Positions 17,472 to 26,968 are shown, counted from the stretch's first letter. The stretch: 64,000 bases of DNA from Rheinheimera sp. UJ63 (GCF_021568285.1 NZ_JAKGTQ010000003.1:310001-374000), one strand, 5' to 3'. Numbers and translations: made by a program. Notes: generated by a model not told the origin, from the letters alone.

Positions 17472-18686
17472 ATGATAATTAATCTTCGGCATTTACAGTG
17501 CGCATTGGAAATTCAAGAAAAAGGTACGATTCAAGCCGCAGCTAAACAGATCCATCTAACGCAGTCTGCACTGACTCAGGGCATTAATAAACTTGAAGAT
17601 GAGCTTAAGCTTCGACTTTTTGAACGAACCAATTCAGGTATGTTTGCCACGGTGGGTGGTGCACGTTTTTTGCAACGGGTATCACGTGCTTTTGATCACT
17701 TACACGACTTTGCAGCAGCATTATTTAGTAGTGATAAAATCAAAAAATATCAATTTGTACGCTCAGTAACGAGCCGACAATTAATCGCCCTGATCAGTAT
17801 CTGCGAAGTGAAAAGTTATACTGCTGCGGCCAAAAATTTAGGTCTGACACAACCTACTTTGCATCGCGCTATTAAAGATTTAGAAACGCTCAGTGCCTTG
17901 AAGCTTTTTACCCGTTCACCAACGGGTGTAGAACCAAGCTGGCGTGCTCGCCAATTGAGCCGTTATGCCAGTTTGTTTTTTGTAGAATTACATCAAGGTA
18001 TGGAAGAAATTGCTGAAGCCAGAGGTCAGATGGATGGTCGCTTACGAATTGGCTGCTTACCGTTGGCTCTGGGTAATATTGTGCCTGAATGTGTCTTAAA
18101 CTTACTTGCCGATTACCCAAAAGCACAAATTAGCATTGTTGACGGCCCATACGAGGAACAACTACAAGGATTATTGAACGGTCAACTTGACGTGATTATT
18201 GGTGCATTACGTTCTCAATTACCCCACAAAGATATCATCCAACAAAAATTGTTTAATGATGAACTTAGCATTGTAGTCAAAGCCGACCACGATTTTGCTA
18301 AACGTTCTACATTGAGCGATATCGAATTACAAAGCTTAGCTTGGGTGGTTCCAAGCAAAGGAGTTCCAGCAAGGCAAGTATTTGATGATCTCTTTGCACA
18401 ACGAGGATTACCGCAGCCGTCGGCAATTATAGAATGTAGCGCCATGGCGGCAATCCGTGGCTTATTAATGCATAGTGAGCGGGCGGCTTTATTACCGGCA
18501 AGACAAGTTGTAGCAGAAGTAAAAAGTGGTCAATTGGCAGTTTGCCCACTCCCCCTCAAGGGAACAAAGCGAGAAATTGGTTTAACCACGCGCCTAAATT
18601 GGCAACCGACACGCATCCAGCAACAATTTCTCACCATTTTGCACACTCACTGTACCGGCTTAAAAGATACGATGTCATTGAACTAG
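17472..18686 (+). CDS. LysR-type regulator with two tandem HTH domains
   Basis: At 404 residues it is about 100 longer than a normal LysR protein. Residues 3-62 form one LysR HTH (AAAKQIHLTQSALTQGINKL) and residues 100-157 a second complete one (AAAKNLGLTQPTLHRAIKDL); a single effector-binding domain follows (about 190-395, starting GRLRIGCLPL). It is divergent from the lig operon and so is its likely regulator, responding to protocatechuate or a ring-cleavage product. Tandem-HTH LysR proteins are known in some aromatic-acid loci. AAAGAA precedes the ATG. Confidence 0.9.
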   Translation: MIINLRHLQCALEIQEKGTIQAAAKQIHLTQSALTQGINKLEDELKLRLFERTNSGMFATVGGARFLQRVSRAFDHLHDFAAALFSSDKIKKYQFVRSVTSRQLIALISICEVKSYTAAAKNLGLTQPTLHRAIKDLETLSALKLFTRSPTGVEPSWRARQLSRYASLFFVELHQGMEEIAEARGQMDGRLRIGCLPLALGNIVPECVLNLLADYPKAQISIVDGPYEEQLQGLLNGQLDVIIGALRSQLPHKDIIQQKLFNDELSIVVKADHDFAKRSTLSDIELQSLAWVVPSKGVPARQVFDDLFAQRGLPQPSAIIECSAMAAIRGLLMHSERAALLPARQVVAEVKSGQLAVCPLPLKGTKREIGLTTRLNWQPTRIQQQFLTILHTHCTGLKDTMSLN

Positions 18687-18805
18687 ATTATCTAAACCCA
18701 TTAACGCTTCAAAAAGTACAATTAGTCACCCATCCTCAAAAATGCCTCATTTTGGACACGATAACTTGATAAGATTTTGGTGACCATAGCTAAAGCCCCA
18801 AAAGC

Positions 18806-18837
18806 AAAAAAGGCCGCTGCATGGCAGTGACCTTTTT
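18806..18837. terminator. Bidirectional terminator between LysR and csp
   Basis: AAAAAGGCCGCTG pairs with CAGTGACCTTTTT across a short loop, with one mismatch and one G-U pair. It is flanked by A and T runs, so it works on both strands: for the plus-strand LysR gene and the minus-strand cold-shock gene. Confidence 0.75.
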
Positions 18838-18894
18838 AGTACTGTAACCCTCGCTGCAAGCAAAACTTGCTGGCTCAGGCATGGCGTTAAGCCA

Positions 18895-19104
18895 TTACAT
18901 TACAGCGATTTTTGAAGCTTGTGGGCCTTTTTGACCGGCCGTTACAGTGAACTGCACGCGCTGACCTTCTTGCAGGGTTTTAAAGCCTGTGTTTAAGATT
19001 TCGCTGAAGTGTGCAAACACGTCTGGGCCTGAAGCCTGTTCAATAAAACCAAAGCCTTTCGCTTCGTTAAACCATTTTACGATGCCGGTAGTTGGAGTAG
19101 ACAT
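18895..19104 (-). CDS. Cold-shock protein, CspA family
   Basis: A 69-residue single cold-shock domain. RNP1 is KGFGFIEQ and RNP2 is VFAHFSEI, with the preceding [11 protein letters not shown]. It binds single-stranded RNA/DNA as an RNA chaperone in the cytosol. The gene stands alone, has its own strong promoter about 150 bases upstream and its own terminator. RNP2 reads VFAHF rather than the common VFVHF. Whether it is cold-induced or constitutive cannot be told. Confidence 0.97.
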   Translation of the reverse strand: MSTPTTGIVKWFNEAKGFGFIEQASGPDVFAHFSEILNTGFKTLQEGQRVQFTVTAGQKGPQASKIAVM

Positions 19105-19248
19105 AAGAGTTACCTGTATTAATTAAATTAAATGAGCCTTAAATAAGGCAATGATGCTGCAAGAGATGTTTAAGCTTATGAATACAGGAAGGGATACTAA
19201 CGGTAGTAACATTCAAGGTTTGCATAAAAAATGAACAAGCTGATAAAG
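19105..19248 (-). promoter_or_regulatory. Long 5' leader of the cold-shock gene
   Basis: The predicted start site (near 19248) leaves about 145 untranslated bases before the csp ATG. Long structured leaders that refold with temperature are typical of cold-inducible csp mRNAs; here this is inferred from length and promoter position. Confidence 0.5.
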
Positions 19249-19255
19249 CCTGCGT

Positions 19256-19283
19256 AGTGTATCGCTTTTCACTGGGCTGTCAA
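19256..19283 (-). promoter_or_regulatory. Sigma-70 promoter of the cold-shock gene
   Basis: On the minus strand, TTGACA (19283-19278) and TACACT (19261-19256) are separated by 16 bases, a near-consensus sigma-70 promoter pointing to the csp gene. Confidence 0.7.
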
Positions 19284-19794
19284 AGCTTATTCTATAAAAA
19301 AACTGAAAATAAATTTTAAAGCTGCTGTAAATAAAATTTAAACCCCACGACTAGAGGCTTTAACAAGCTTAGCCTTCAGCCTGCCACATGACATAAGTAT
19401 TAGCCTGCTTTACCGCCGCCAACAATTTCAATTGAGGCTTTGCTCGAGTGGCCAGCGGCACGAGTGTGACCTCGCCTTTGGCAATCTCAGCCAGCTTGTT
19501 GCATGTCTTGCCATTTGCCAATTCAGTTATAAAAAAATGTCCCTTAACGCCCTTTAAACAGCAGTATTCCAGTCATCAGCTCAGGCTTAAATTAAGCCTT
19601 ACTTAAGAAAACATCATGATAATGCCTGCTAAGTAGCACTTTTGTCGTTAATGCTTAGTTTGTATTTGCGCATAGTCACGCAGAGGCATGCCAATTTAGT
19701 TTAACGCGGCGATGGGTTTAGTTGCCAAAGCATGTCACTTGGGCTTAGCGCTACGTAAATAGCCTTTGTCCTACTATATAGGGTGAGTGATAGT
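19284..19794. other. Intergenic region with a possible decayed reading frame
   Basis: About 500 bases between the csp promoter and the PAP2 gene. The minus strand from 19572 to 19369 is open for 67 codons and ends in TAA, but has no ATG; its translation has ordinary protein composition (for example GVKGHFFITELANGK and VTLVPLATRAKPQLKLL). It may be the tail of a degraded gene. I recognise no family. Nothing else stands out. Confidence 0.3.
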
Positions 19795-20502
19795 ATGTTG
19801 GTTCGTCAGTTTTTCTCAAATCGCGCTATGCTCGGGCTACTGGTAGCCTATGCCATCCTGATGTGGGTGTTAGATTATGCCGGTGGCGATGTGTGGTTTG
19901 CTCGCTTTTTATATGCGTTAGAAGGCCAACAGTGGCTATTACGTGATCATTGGCTCACCCAAACCGTTTTGCATGAGGGTGCCAGAAGCCTGAATTATAT
20001 TCTGGTTTTGGCTGTGCTACTCACCACCTTATATTACGGTTTACAAGCAACACGTTATCCAACTAAAGCGCGGGCTTACGCTGCGTTGAGCCTATCCTTG
20101 GCGGCCTCTTTTTTTATTGTCGCTTACCTTAAAACCATCACTAATGTGGCCTGTCCCTGGGATTTGTTGGCCTTTGGTGGCAGCGAGCCTTATATTCATT
20201 ACTTGCAAATAAAACCGTCTTTTTTACCCTACCATCGTTGTTTTCCGGCGGGCCATGCTAGTGTCGGTTTTGCTTGGGTGGCACTGTATTTTTTCTTTGA
20301 GAAAACCGCGCCCACTTTGCGCTTTTCTGGCTTAGCCTTAGGGCTAGTGGCGGGCAGTGTTTTGGGTATGGCGCAGCAATTACGTGGGGCTCACTTTTTG
20401 TCGCATGATTTAACCACCCTACTACTTTGTCTAGGCTGTGCTCGATTTTGCTTTATGCTCTTTTTTAAAACAGAAACGTCACGGGTTGCTCATACAAGCT
20501 AA
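19795..20502 (+). CDS. PAP2-family membrane phosphatase
   Basis: About 235 residues with around six membrane segments. The phosphatase motifs are present in variant form: KTITNVACPWDL for motif 1, CFPAGHAS for motif 2 (PSGH is usual) and RGAHFLSHDLTT for motif 3 with the nucleophile-region His and Asp. This CPWD/PAGH subgroup often lies beside PmrB-like kinases and lipid A modification genes, so action on a lipid or undecaprenyl phosphate at the inner membrane is likely. ATG 19795 follows GGTGAG; a GTG four codons earlier is possible. Confidence 0.85.
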   Translation: MLVRQFFSNRAMLGLLVAYAILMWVLDYAGGDVWFARFLYALEGQQWLLRDHWLTQTVLHEGARSLNYILVLAVLLTTLYYGLQATRYPTKARAYAALSLSLAASFFIVAYLKTITNVACPWDLLAFGGSEPYIHYLQIKPSFLPYHRCFPAGHASVGFAWVALYFFFEKTAPTLRFSGLALGLVAGSVLGMAQQLRGAHFLSHDLTTLLLCLGCARFCFMLFFKTETSRVAHTS

Positions 20503-20711
20503 CTTAGTCCCTGAGGTTAACATTCTGCGGTTGGCCTTAAAAACGTGGGAAGATTGAACGAAAACATTGCGTTATCAGGCTGAAACAGCCATGCTTAAAT
20601 AGCTTAAATCGCATCTAACCTTAGCTATTACAGCAACGACTTTTGTGCAGTAAAAACCTGCCTTCTTATTTATCACTCTCAATGGTGTAGGCTCTATGTT
20701 GAAGCGTCGCT

Positions 20712-22109
20712 ATGCAGTTTAACAGTATCAAATTCTGGTTGTTGTTGGTGATCAACAGCATTATTTTTGTCAGTTTAAGTATCACCGCTTATATTTCTTA
20801 CAATAATGCGCTGCATGAGTTAGACGAGATTTACGATGCCCAATTAGCGCGAAATGCTCGCTTGGTAAGTGCCTTGCTGCATAACATTTCGTTTGACGAC
20901 ACCGAGTTACCTATCATCATCGCCGTACCCAACATTATTGACAGCGGCGAAAACCAAACCGCCGCGCAACAACGGCAATATTCCGGCCATAAATATGAAC
21001 GCAAGCTAGCCTTTCAGGTATGGCAACATGACAATTTGCTGATGGAATCGGAAAATACCTTAAGCTTTCCGCCTTTGGTTAAAAACGAAGGTTTCCATGA
21101 ATTGTTTTATCAAGATGAATTATGGATCAGCTTTGTGCTGTATCTACCAGAGCAAGATACTTGGGTGGTGACGGCGCAGCGAGAAGATGTACGCGAAGAG
21201 ATGAGTGGCCATTTAGCCTTAGCACAAATTAGACCGATTTTAGTGTTGCTACTGCCTTTAAGTATGCTGATTTACATTGTGATTAAATGGGTGCTGTTAC
21301 CATTAAAACAACTAGCACGGCTAGTGGCGGCCAAGTCGCCTGAACAATTAACCGAAATTACCTTGGCACAACCGGCCGAGTTACAACCGATTAAGCTAGC
21401 GATAAATCAGTTGATCCATCGCGTTGCCCATCATTTACAACAAGAAAAGCGTTTTACCGCTGACGCCGCGCACGAACTGAGAACCCCACTCAGTATTTTG
21501 CAGCTGCACTGTGCCAACTTATTGGATGCGAAAACACCAGAAGAAATCAATGAAGCGGCAGCGTCGATCTTACTTGGCAGTAAGAAAATGACCCATCTGG
21601 TGAATCAATTATTGCAGCTTAGCCGCGTAGAACGGATTGCCGATACCGCATGTGGTAACACGCCGTTGTCGCAACTGTTGAACAACAGCTTAGCCGCATT
21701 ACCGCTGACGCTTTTAGAAAGCACAGAATGGCAGCTCACTGTGGACCCCGCATTGCATATTTACGGCGAACCGTTTTTACTGAGTATTGTATTTAAAAAT
21801 CTACTGGAAAATGCAGCTAAGTATGCAGAGCCGGAGCAGCAAGTTAGCGTAACGGCCGCTAAAAATGACGACAATGCATTGGTTATTTCTATCATCAACC
21901 CATCGCAAATTAAACCCGATGTTAACCGCATGGGTGAGCGGTTTTATCGCGATCCGAAACATCAATCTATCAACGGCAGTGGGCTTGGGTTATCTATTGT
22001 GATGCGGATTGTCGAGTTACATCACGCCAATATTAGCTATCAGCTTGCGGCGGATACCTTTAACGTCACGCTAACGTTCCCGCATAAAGAGTGCTCTACC
22101 ACGGTTTAA
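20712..22109 (+). CDS. Sensor histidine kinase, QseC/PmrB-like
   Basis: A 465-residue inner-membrane kinase: membrane segment at 8-30, periplasmic sensor of about 140 residues (two-component sensor N-terminal type), a second membrane segment near 178-196, HAMP-like linker, HisKA with DAAHELRTPLS (His phosphoacceptor), N box NLLENAAKYA and G box GSGLGLSIV. QseC/PmrB relatives sense envelope stress, metals or pH. No response regulator lies beside it; the gene before is a PAP2 phosphatase 209 bases away. Its partner must be elsewhere or has been lost. Confidence 0.9.
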   Translation: MQFNSIKFWLLLVINSIIFVSLSITAYISYNNALHELDEIYDAQLARNARLVSALLHNISFDDTELPIIIAVPNIIDSGENQTAAQQRQYSGHKYERKLAFQVWQHDNLLMESENTLSFPPLVKNEGFHELFYQDELWISFVLYLPEQDTWVVTAQREDVREEMSGHLALAQIRPILVLLLPLSMLIYIVIKWVLLPLKQLARLVAAKSPEQLTEITLAQPAELQPIKLAINQLIHRVAHHLQQEKRFTADAAHELRTPLSILQLHCANLLDAKTPEEINEAAASILLGSKKMTHLVNQLLQLSRVERIADTACGNTPLSQLLNNSLAALPLTLLESTEWQLTVDPALHIYGEPFLLSIVFKNLLENAAKYAEPEQQVSVTAAKNDDNALVISIINPSQIKPDVNRMGERFYRDPKHQSINGSGLGLSIVMRIVELHHANISYQLAADTFNVTLTFPHKECSTTV

Positions 22110-22113
22110 AAAG

Positions 22114-22131
22114 GCCTAGCAGAAGCTAGGC
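22114..22131. terminator. Small hairpin after the kinase gene
   Basis: GCCTAGC-AGAA-GCTAGGC is a perfect seven-base hairpin five bases after the kinase stop. There is no T-run, so it may be a weak terminator or mRNA end. Confidence 0.4.
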
Positions 22132-22218
22132 AACAACGCTTCACAGCGAAAACGGTTTATCTGCTGCAAGCAGATTAAATAAGCCCTCAGCCAACCGTGC
22201 TAAGGGCCTGGTTATCGA

Positions 22219-22536
22219 CTAACGAAATCCCAGTTCATTCATGTAGCGATGGTATTGCTCAGATACCGCAGCACATTGCGCCATATAATCATCTAAGCTT
22301 TTGTTTAACCGTGCGGCTTCGTCATTCAGAAAGCGGATCACGAATTGATCAGAACCCGGCATTTTATGGGTTTGTTGAAACGTAATAATTTGGCTAAGGG
22401 CATCACACATCCCCGTTGCTTTGGCGACGATCATCATTTGGATGCGTTCATCCTTCTGCTGTTTTGCGGCTTGCGCCTCAGAAGCGATGCTTTGAAACGA
22501 TAAACAGATAAAAATCAGGCTTAAAAATTTGCTCAT
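22219..22536 (-). CDS. Small exported protein of unknown function
   Basis: A 105-residue protein starting at ATG 22536, with GGAG seven bases upstream. It has a clear signal peptide (MSKFLSLIFICLSFQSIAS, cleavage near EAQA). The mature part is helical and charged, with two cysteines (in GMCDAL and AQCAAV) that could form a disulphide in the periplasm. I do not recognise a family. The gene is alone and converges on the sensor kinase. Confidence 0.65.
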   Translation of the reverse strand: MSKFLSLIFICLSFQSIASEAQAAKQQKDERIQMMIVAKATGMCDALSQIITFQQTHKMPGSDQFVIRFLNDEAARLNKSLDDYMAQCAAVSEQYHRYMNELGFR

Positions 22537-22776
22537 GTTGATACTCCACACAGCTCATAACATTATCGGCTGGTTATAGCCTGTGTCAGCCGGCTTTACA
22601 AGCCCAGTTGGTTTAGCGTAGTGGGTTTCGCTTGGTTGGCTTAGCCCAGTTGGCGGGCGTCTAGGCAAACATAATCATCATGCCGCAGCGGCTTTACTCT
22701 GCAAGCCTGTTACCACGTTGGGGCGGGTTTCGCCTTTATAGCACTAAACCCGATTATCGCCGGCAATAGCGCCGGT

Positions 22777-24609
22777 TTATGAGTTTGAAAACTCGACTAC
22801 CGTATCATCACGTAATAGCGTGGATTGAGGTGCCTCGTCCGAGGTGTCGGGGGTGATAAAATCAATTTCTAACGCGGCTTTTTCAACAAAATAACTGGGC
22901 AGTTCAGCTTTTATCGCCGGAGCAAGATTTTTAAACTCACCCACTTGTTTCACCAAGTTACCTTTACCACTGACCAGTTGATTTTCAGCGGTGCTGTAGG
23001 CCTCAGTTGCGGTATCTAAGCCTTTTTTAATCTTTTCAAAACTGCTTAAAAAAGTATTCAGCTTTTTAAATACGGCCTCAGCTTTACTCGCCAGCGCCGC
23101 CGTATGTTTGTTTTGATCTTCATAGCGCCACAGCTGACGCACAATGTTCAAGCTGGTTAATAAGGTGGTCGGTGTCGCGACCAGCACATTGTTTTCGATA
23201 GCCTGTTGAAATAAGCTTTCGTCTGCTTTTAACGCTTCAACAAAAGCAGATTCTATCGGAATAAACATAAACACCATTTCCGGTGAATTCAGACCCGGTA
23301 ACTTGTAGTAATCACGATCAGCCAGTTCTTTAATGCGGCTAGCTACTGCGCTAACGTGCTCTTTTAAAGCTTGTGCCCGCTCAATGTCATCCACACTATT
23401 CACATAGCGGGTATAAGCATTCAGCGATACTTTGGCATCAATAATAAGGTGTTTACCCTGCGGTAAATAGACCACCGCATCAGGCCGCTGCCGCCCTTCA
23501 CTGGTGCTGAAACTCACTTCTCGTTTGTAATCGGTACCTAACTGCAAGCCAGAACGATCCAACACATTCTCTAGCACCAACTCACCCCAATTACCTTGCA
23601 GTTTTTTCTGGCCACGTAACGCGGTAGAAAGCTCATGGGCTTCGGTGGTGATTTTTTGATTTAGCTCTTTTAATGAGGCGAGCTCTTTGCGTAATTCACC
23701 TTGCTGCGAGGTTTCACGATGATGAATTTCTTGCACTTCTTTTTTAAAGCTATCAATCGATTGTTGAAACGGACTCATTACCGCACTTAATGACAGCTTA
23801 CTGCTCTCTTGCAAAGATTTGGTTTTCGCTTCTAAAATATCGTTAGACAACACTTTAAATTGCTCTGCAAGGCTATGTTTTTGTGCCGTAAAATTGGCAA
23901 CCTCACGCGCATGGCTGGCTTCGCGTTCAGCTTGTTCGGTTTGCAGTTGCGTATAAGCCCGATTTAATTGGCTTAATTGCTGTTGCAGTACGTCATGCTT
24001 GTCGGCGGCTTGGCTCAAGCTGGCTTTCATGTCTTGTAACTGCAAACGCGTTTCTTGCTCGGCCACTTCGGCCGCTTTAGCTTTTTTGCCTTCTTGTGAT
24101 AACTCGGCTTTTAACACACTGACTCGCTCCCGCTCATCTTGTAATTCTTGCTGAGTGTGCATTAACCGCTGACGTAACTCTGTGGCCATTTCACGCTGCG
24201 CCCGGCCCTCTGCCTGTGCCGCTTCGAGCTGTTTTTCGCTGTTATGTAAAACTTGTCTTAGCTTATCAAGATCTGCACGCAATAAGCTAAGCTGTTGTTT
24301 TTGCTCACTCGCCTCGCTAATTATCCGTTTTTCGTTCTGTTCAGCATGCTGTAATTGCGCGTGTAACCGGCTTTGCGTTAATTCCTGTTGGTGGGCAGCT
24401 AACTCTTGTTGTTTAAGCGTGGTTTGCAGCTGCTGATGCTGGGCATGAAGTTGCCCCAGCGCAGTGCGCTCATTCATTAATTGCGTGGCTAATTCCGCAT
24501 TTTTTCGAGCAAAAATCGTTTTTGCTACTAAAAAACTGATTAACGCTAATACCAACGCACTTGCGCTCAACACAACAATCAACTCAGGTGTCCACTGCAA
24601 AGAAAGCAT
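22777..24609 (-). CDS. rmuC: DNA recombination protein RmuC
   Basis: A 610-residue protein: one N-terminal membrane segment, a long coiled coil (about 35-250, rich in Gln, Leu and Glu) and the RmuC nuclease-like domain with LQGNWGELVLENVLDRSGL-type sequence, RPDAVVYLP and LIIDAKVSLNAYTRYV. RmuC limits inversions at short inverted repeats in E. coli and has a PD-(D/E)XK-like fold. It is longer than E. coli RmuC because of the coiled coil. AAGGA lies before the ATG. Monocistronic. Confidence 0.93.
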   Translation of the reverse strand: MLSLQWTPELIVVLSASALVLALISFLVAKTIFARKNAELATQLMNERTALGQLHAQHQQLQTTLKQQELAAHQQELTQSRLHAQLQHAEQNEKRIISEASEQKQQLSLLRADLDKLRQVLHNSEKQLEAAQAEGRAQREMATELRQRLMHTQQELQDERERVSVLKAELSQEGKKAKAAEVAEQETRLQLQDMKASLSQAADKHDVLQQQLSQLNRAYTQLQTEQAEREASHAREVANFTAQKHSLAEQFKVLSNDILEAKTKSLQESSKLSLSAVMSPFQQSIDSFKKEVQEIHHRETSQQGELRKELASLKELNQKITTEAHELSTALRGQKKLQGNWGELVLENVLDRSGLQLGTDYKREVSFSTSEGRQRPDAVVYLPQGKHLIIDAKVSLNAYTRYVNSVDDIERAQALKEHVSAVASRIKELADRDYYKLPGLNSPEMVFMFIPIESAFVEALKADESLFQQAIENNVLVATPTTLLTSLNIVRQLWRYEDQNKHTAALASKAEAVFKKLNTFLSSFEKIKKGLDTATEAYSTAENQLVSGKGNLVKQVGEFKNLAPAIKAELPSYFVEKAALEIDFITPDTSDEAPQSTLLRDDTVVEFSNS

Positions 24610-24827
24610 TATTTATCCTTAAAATTCAGGGCTTGTCGAAGATCCCAATACCATCAAACTATAAAGCAATCACACTATAAATGCAGCTTCGCCGTTAAAA
24701 TATGTCGGGCAAAACAGCCACCAGCACGCCTTTGCGTTTAAGCTGTCATAAAGGCTTCATTTGGTTTTCACCTTAGTGTCATCTGCAGCACCTGTAATAG
24801 CAGCAGATTTCGCCAGAGATAAAACAG

Positions 24828-25364
24828 ATGAATACACGACAAAAATTAAGTTTATTAGATAATCAACTGTTCTTTCGCGTCAACTTGGTTGGCCAAATGC
24901 CGTCGATAAAAAAGCTCAGCTTGGCCTTATCTCGCTGTGGCGATGGCCCCTTGTATTTACTTTGTGCGTTATTAATTTGGCAGTTTGAGCAACACCAAGG
25001 TCAGCTGTTTTTTCAAAGCTGCTTACTGGCTTTTGCCATCGAGTTACCCTTGTACTTGTTACTAAAAAATGTCATTCAACGCGAACGCCCTCGCGGTGCC
25101 GTCCAGCATGGTTGGACACCGGCAATTCGTCCCTCTGATCGTTTTAGCTTTCCCTCTGGCCACACGGCTGCAGCCTTTCTGTTTGCTTGGTTGCTGGCGG
25201 CCTTTTATCCAGCGTTTACACCCTATTATTTATTGCTGGCAAGTGGCATCGGCCTGTCCAGAGTTCTTTTAGGTGTGCATTACCTGACAGACATCCTTGC
25301 CGGTGCAGCCTTAGGCTCGGCTATTGCCCTACTGCTGCTGGGCAGCCAGCTTGTTGTAATATAA
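24828..25364 (+). CDS. PAP2-family phosphatase
   Basis: A 178-residue membrane protein with canonical PAP2 motifs: KNVIQRERP (K-x6-RP), PSGHTAA and SRVLLGVHYLTD. It should hydrolyse a lipid phosphate or undecaprenyl pyrophosphate at the inner membrane. The next gene, a glycosyltransferase, begins 14 bases after its stop, which suggests joint work on a lipid-linked sugar or glycolipid. Confidence 0.9.
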   Translation: MNTRQKLSLLDNQLFFRVNLVGQMPSIKKLSLALSRCGDGPLYLLCALLIWQFEQHQGQLFFQSCLLAFAIELPLYLLLKNVIQRERPRGAVQHGWTPAIRPSDRFSFPSGHTAAAFLFAWLLAAFYPAFTPYYLLLASGIGLSRVLLGVHYLTDILAGAALGSAIALLLLGSQLVVI

Positions 25365-25378
25365 AGACACGAAACCCG

Positions 25379-26416
25379 ATGAAAATACTCTATGGTGTGC
25401 AGGCAACCGGAAATGGACATATCACCCGTGCGCGGGCCTTGTTACCGGCATTACAGCAACAAGGCATCGAGGTAGACTTTTTATTCAGTGGCCGCTCTGA
25501 AGCGAAACTGTTTGATATGGCGATGTTCAAAGACTATGACTGGGCTAACGGCTTTACCTTTAGTAGCCGTAATGGCAAGGTACAGCCGTTAAGCACCTTA
25601 CGCCAATTAAAGCCTCTGCAGTTTATAAAAGATGTGCGTCAGCTCGATGTTAGCGCTTATGATCTGGTACTAACAGATTTTGAGCCGGTGAGCGCCTGGG
25701 CTGCCAAGCGCCAAGGTATTTTATCAGTGGGTTTAGCCCGGCAGTATGCTTTGCGTCATCCGCTGGCGGGCAAGCAGTCGGTTAGCTGGTTAAAAGCTGC
25801 CGTCAGTGCTTTTACGCCGGCTCAACACTATTTAGGTGTGCATTGGCAACCTGATTATCCGGATCTGCTGCCGCCATTATTGTCGGCGCCGGCCGTTTTT
25901 AATAAGCCAGCTAACCCTGCTAGCTTTGAACCCTTTATCCTGGTGTATTTACCTTTTGAACACCTTGCACAAGTTTTAGCTTGGCTAAAGCAACACCAGG
26001 TTTGGCAATTTAAGCTCTACACCGCCATTGAGGCGCCTTACCAAGATGAAAATGTCAAATTATTGCCATTCTCTCGACAGGCTTTTCCGCTTGATTTACA
26101 CCACGCTAGCGGTGTTATTTGTAACAGTGGTTTTGGCCTGTGCAGTGAAGCACTGCGCGCTGGTAAAAAACTGCTGATCAAGCCATTAAAGGGGCAAATC
26201 GAACAAGCCTATAATGCCTATACCTTAGCAAATATGGCCAAAGCGAGCGTGTTCTCTGACTTTACGGCCAACGTCTTAGACACTTGGTTACAACAAGAGG
26301 CCGCTCAACCTTACCCTTTCCCTGATCCCCTGCCCGCTGTAGCGCAATGGCTTAAACAAGGCTGTGTTCGCCCCGTGTCGGATGTTGTACGCCAAGCTTG
26401 GCAACATAACGAATAG
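25379..26416 (+). CDS. MJ1255/VC2487-type glycosyltransferase
   Basis: A 345-residue GT-B-like protein. The start MKILYGVQATGNGHITRARAL matches the VC2487/MJ1255 family, with the glycine-rich acceptor loop GNGHITR; the donor side appears in CNSGFGLCSEALRAGKKLL. The open frame extends upstream, but ATG 25379 is the family start. Members transfer a sugar to an unknown acceptor. Coupling with the PAP2 gene hints at envelope lipid chemistry. Confidence 0.82.
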   Translation: MKILYGVQATGNGHITRARALLPALQQQGIEVDFLFSGRSEAKLFDMAMFKDYDWANGFTFSSRNGKVQPLSTLRQLKPLQFIKDVRQLDVSAYDLVLTDFEPVSAWAAKRQGILSVGLARQYALRHPLAGKQSVSWLKAAVSAFTPAQHYLGVHWQPDYPDLLPPLLSAPAVFNKPANPASFEPFILVYLPFEHLAQVLAWLKQHQVWQFKLYTAIEAPYQDENVKLLPFSRQAFPLDLHHASGVICNSGFGLCSEALRAGKKLLIKPLKGQIEQAYNAYTLANMAKASVFSDFTANVLDTWLQQEAAQPYPFPDPLPAVAQWLKQGCVRPVSDVVRQAWQHNE

Positions 26417-26530
26417 ACGCGGTGATGCTTAGCTTAAATCCGCAAAAAAGTTGATCTAGAACAGGTGGCCTAGCCAGTTTGCTGCTAAGATTAGTTAAAC
26501 CTAATTAATAACTAATTAAGGGCAATACCA

Positions 26531-26968
26531 ATGAGTGAACTTAGAACGGTTTCAGTTAATGCCAACATGGATACGGGCTTTGCCATTACCGGTGTCATGG
26601 ATGGGCACACGGTTGTTATCGACCAACCTGTTGCCGCTAAAGGCACTGGCTTGGGCCCGACGCCGTTGCAAATGTTGTTATTTACCGTGGGCGCCTGTAT
26701 CGGCACCATTGGTCGGATCGCGGCCTTCCAACAAAAAATCACCTTGCGCAGCATGCAAATAAAAGTGGATGGTGATTACAACCCTGCCGGCTTGCTTGGC
26801 AAAGCCACTGCTGATCGAGTGGGTTTTACGGAGATCCGCATCAGTGCCGTGATCGATGCCGATTTAACCGATGAACAAAAACAACAGTTTTTAGATGAAG
26901 TCTGTCAACGTTGCCCCTTGCATGACAATTTAACGCACAGCAGTATTGTAGTGCATAGTTTAGCCTAG
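26531..26968 (+). CDS. OsmC-family peroxidase-like protein
   Basis: A 145-residue OsmC-family protein with both redox cysteines: GACIGTIGR and VCQRCPLHDNL. Family members reduce organic hydroperoxides with thiols, or act as peroxiredoxin-like stress proteins. The second motif carries an extra Cys (CQRC), seen in the YhfA-like branch. ATG is preceded by TAAGGG at proper spacing. It seems to stand alone. Confidence 0.9.
   Translation: MSELRTVSVNANMDTGFAITGVMDGHTVVIDQPVAAKGTGLGPTPLQMLLFTVGACIGTIGRIAAFQQKITLRSMQIKVDGDYNPAGLLGKATADRVGFTEIRISAVIDADLTDEQKQQFLDEVCQRCPLHDNLTHSSIVVHSLA

Noticed and set aside
22750-22776. GC-rich dyad after rmuC as terminator
   Set aside because: The CCGGC/GCCGG stem is only five bases and lacks a T-run.
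25187-25378. Upstream extension of the glycosyltransferase frame
   Set aside because: It overlaps the PAP2 gene in another frame, and the family N-terminus begins at ATG 25379.
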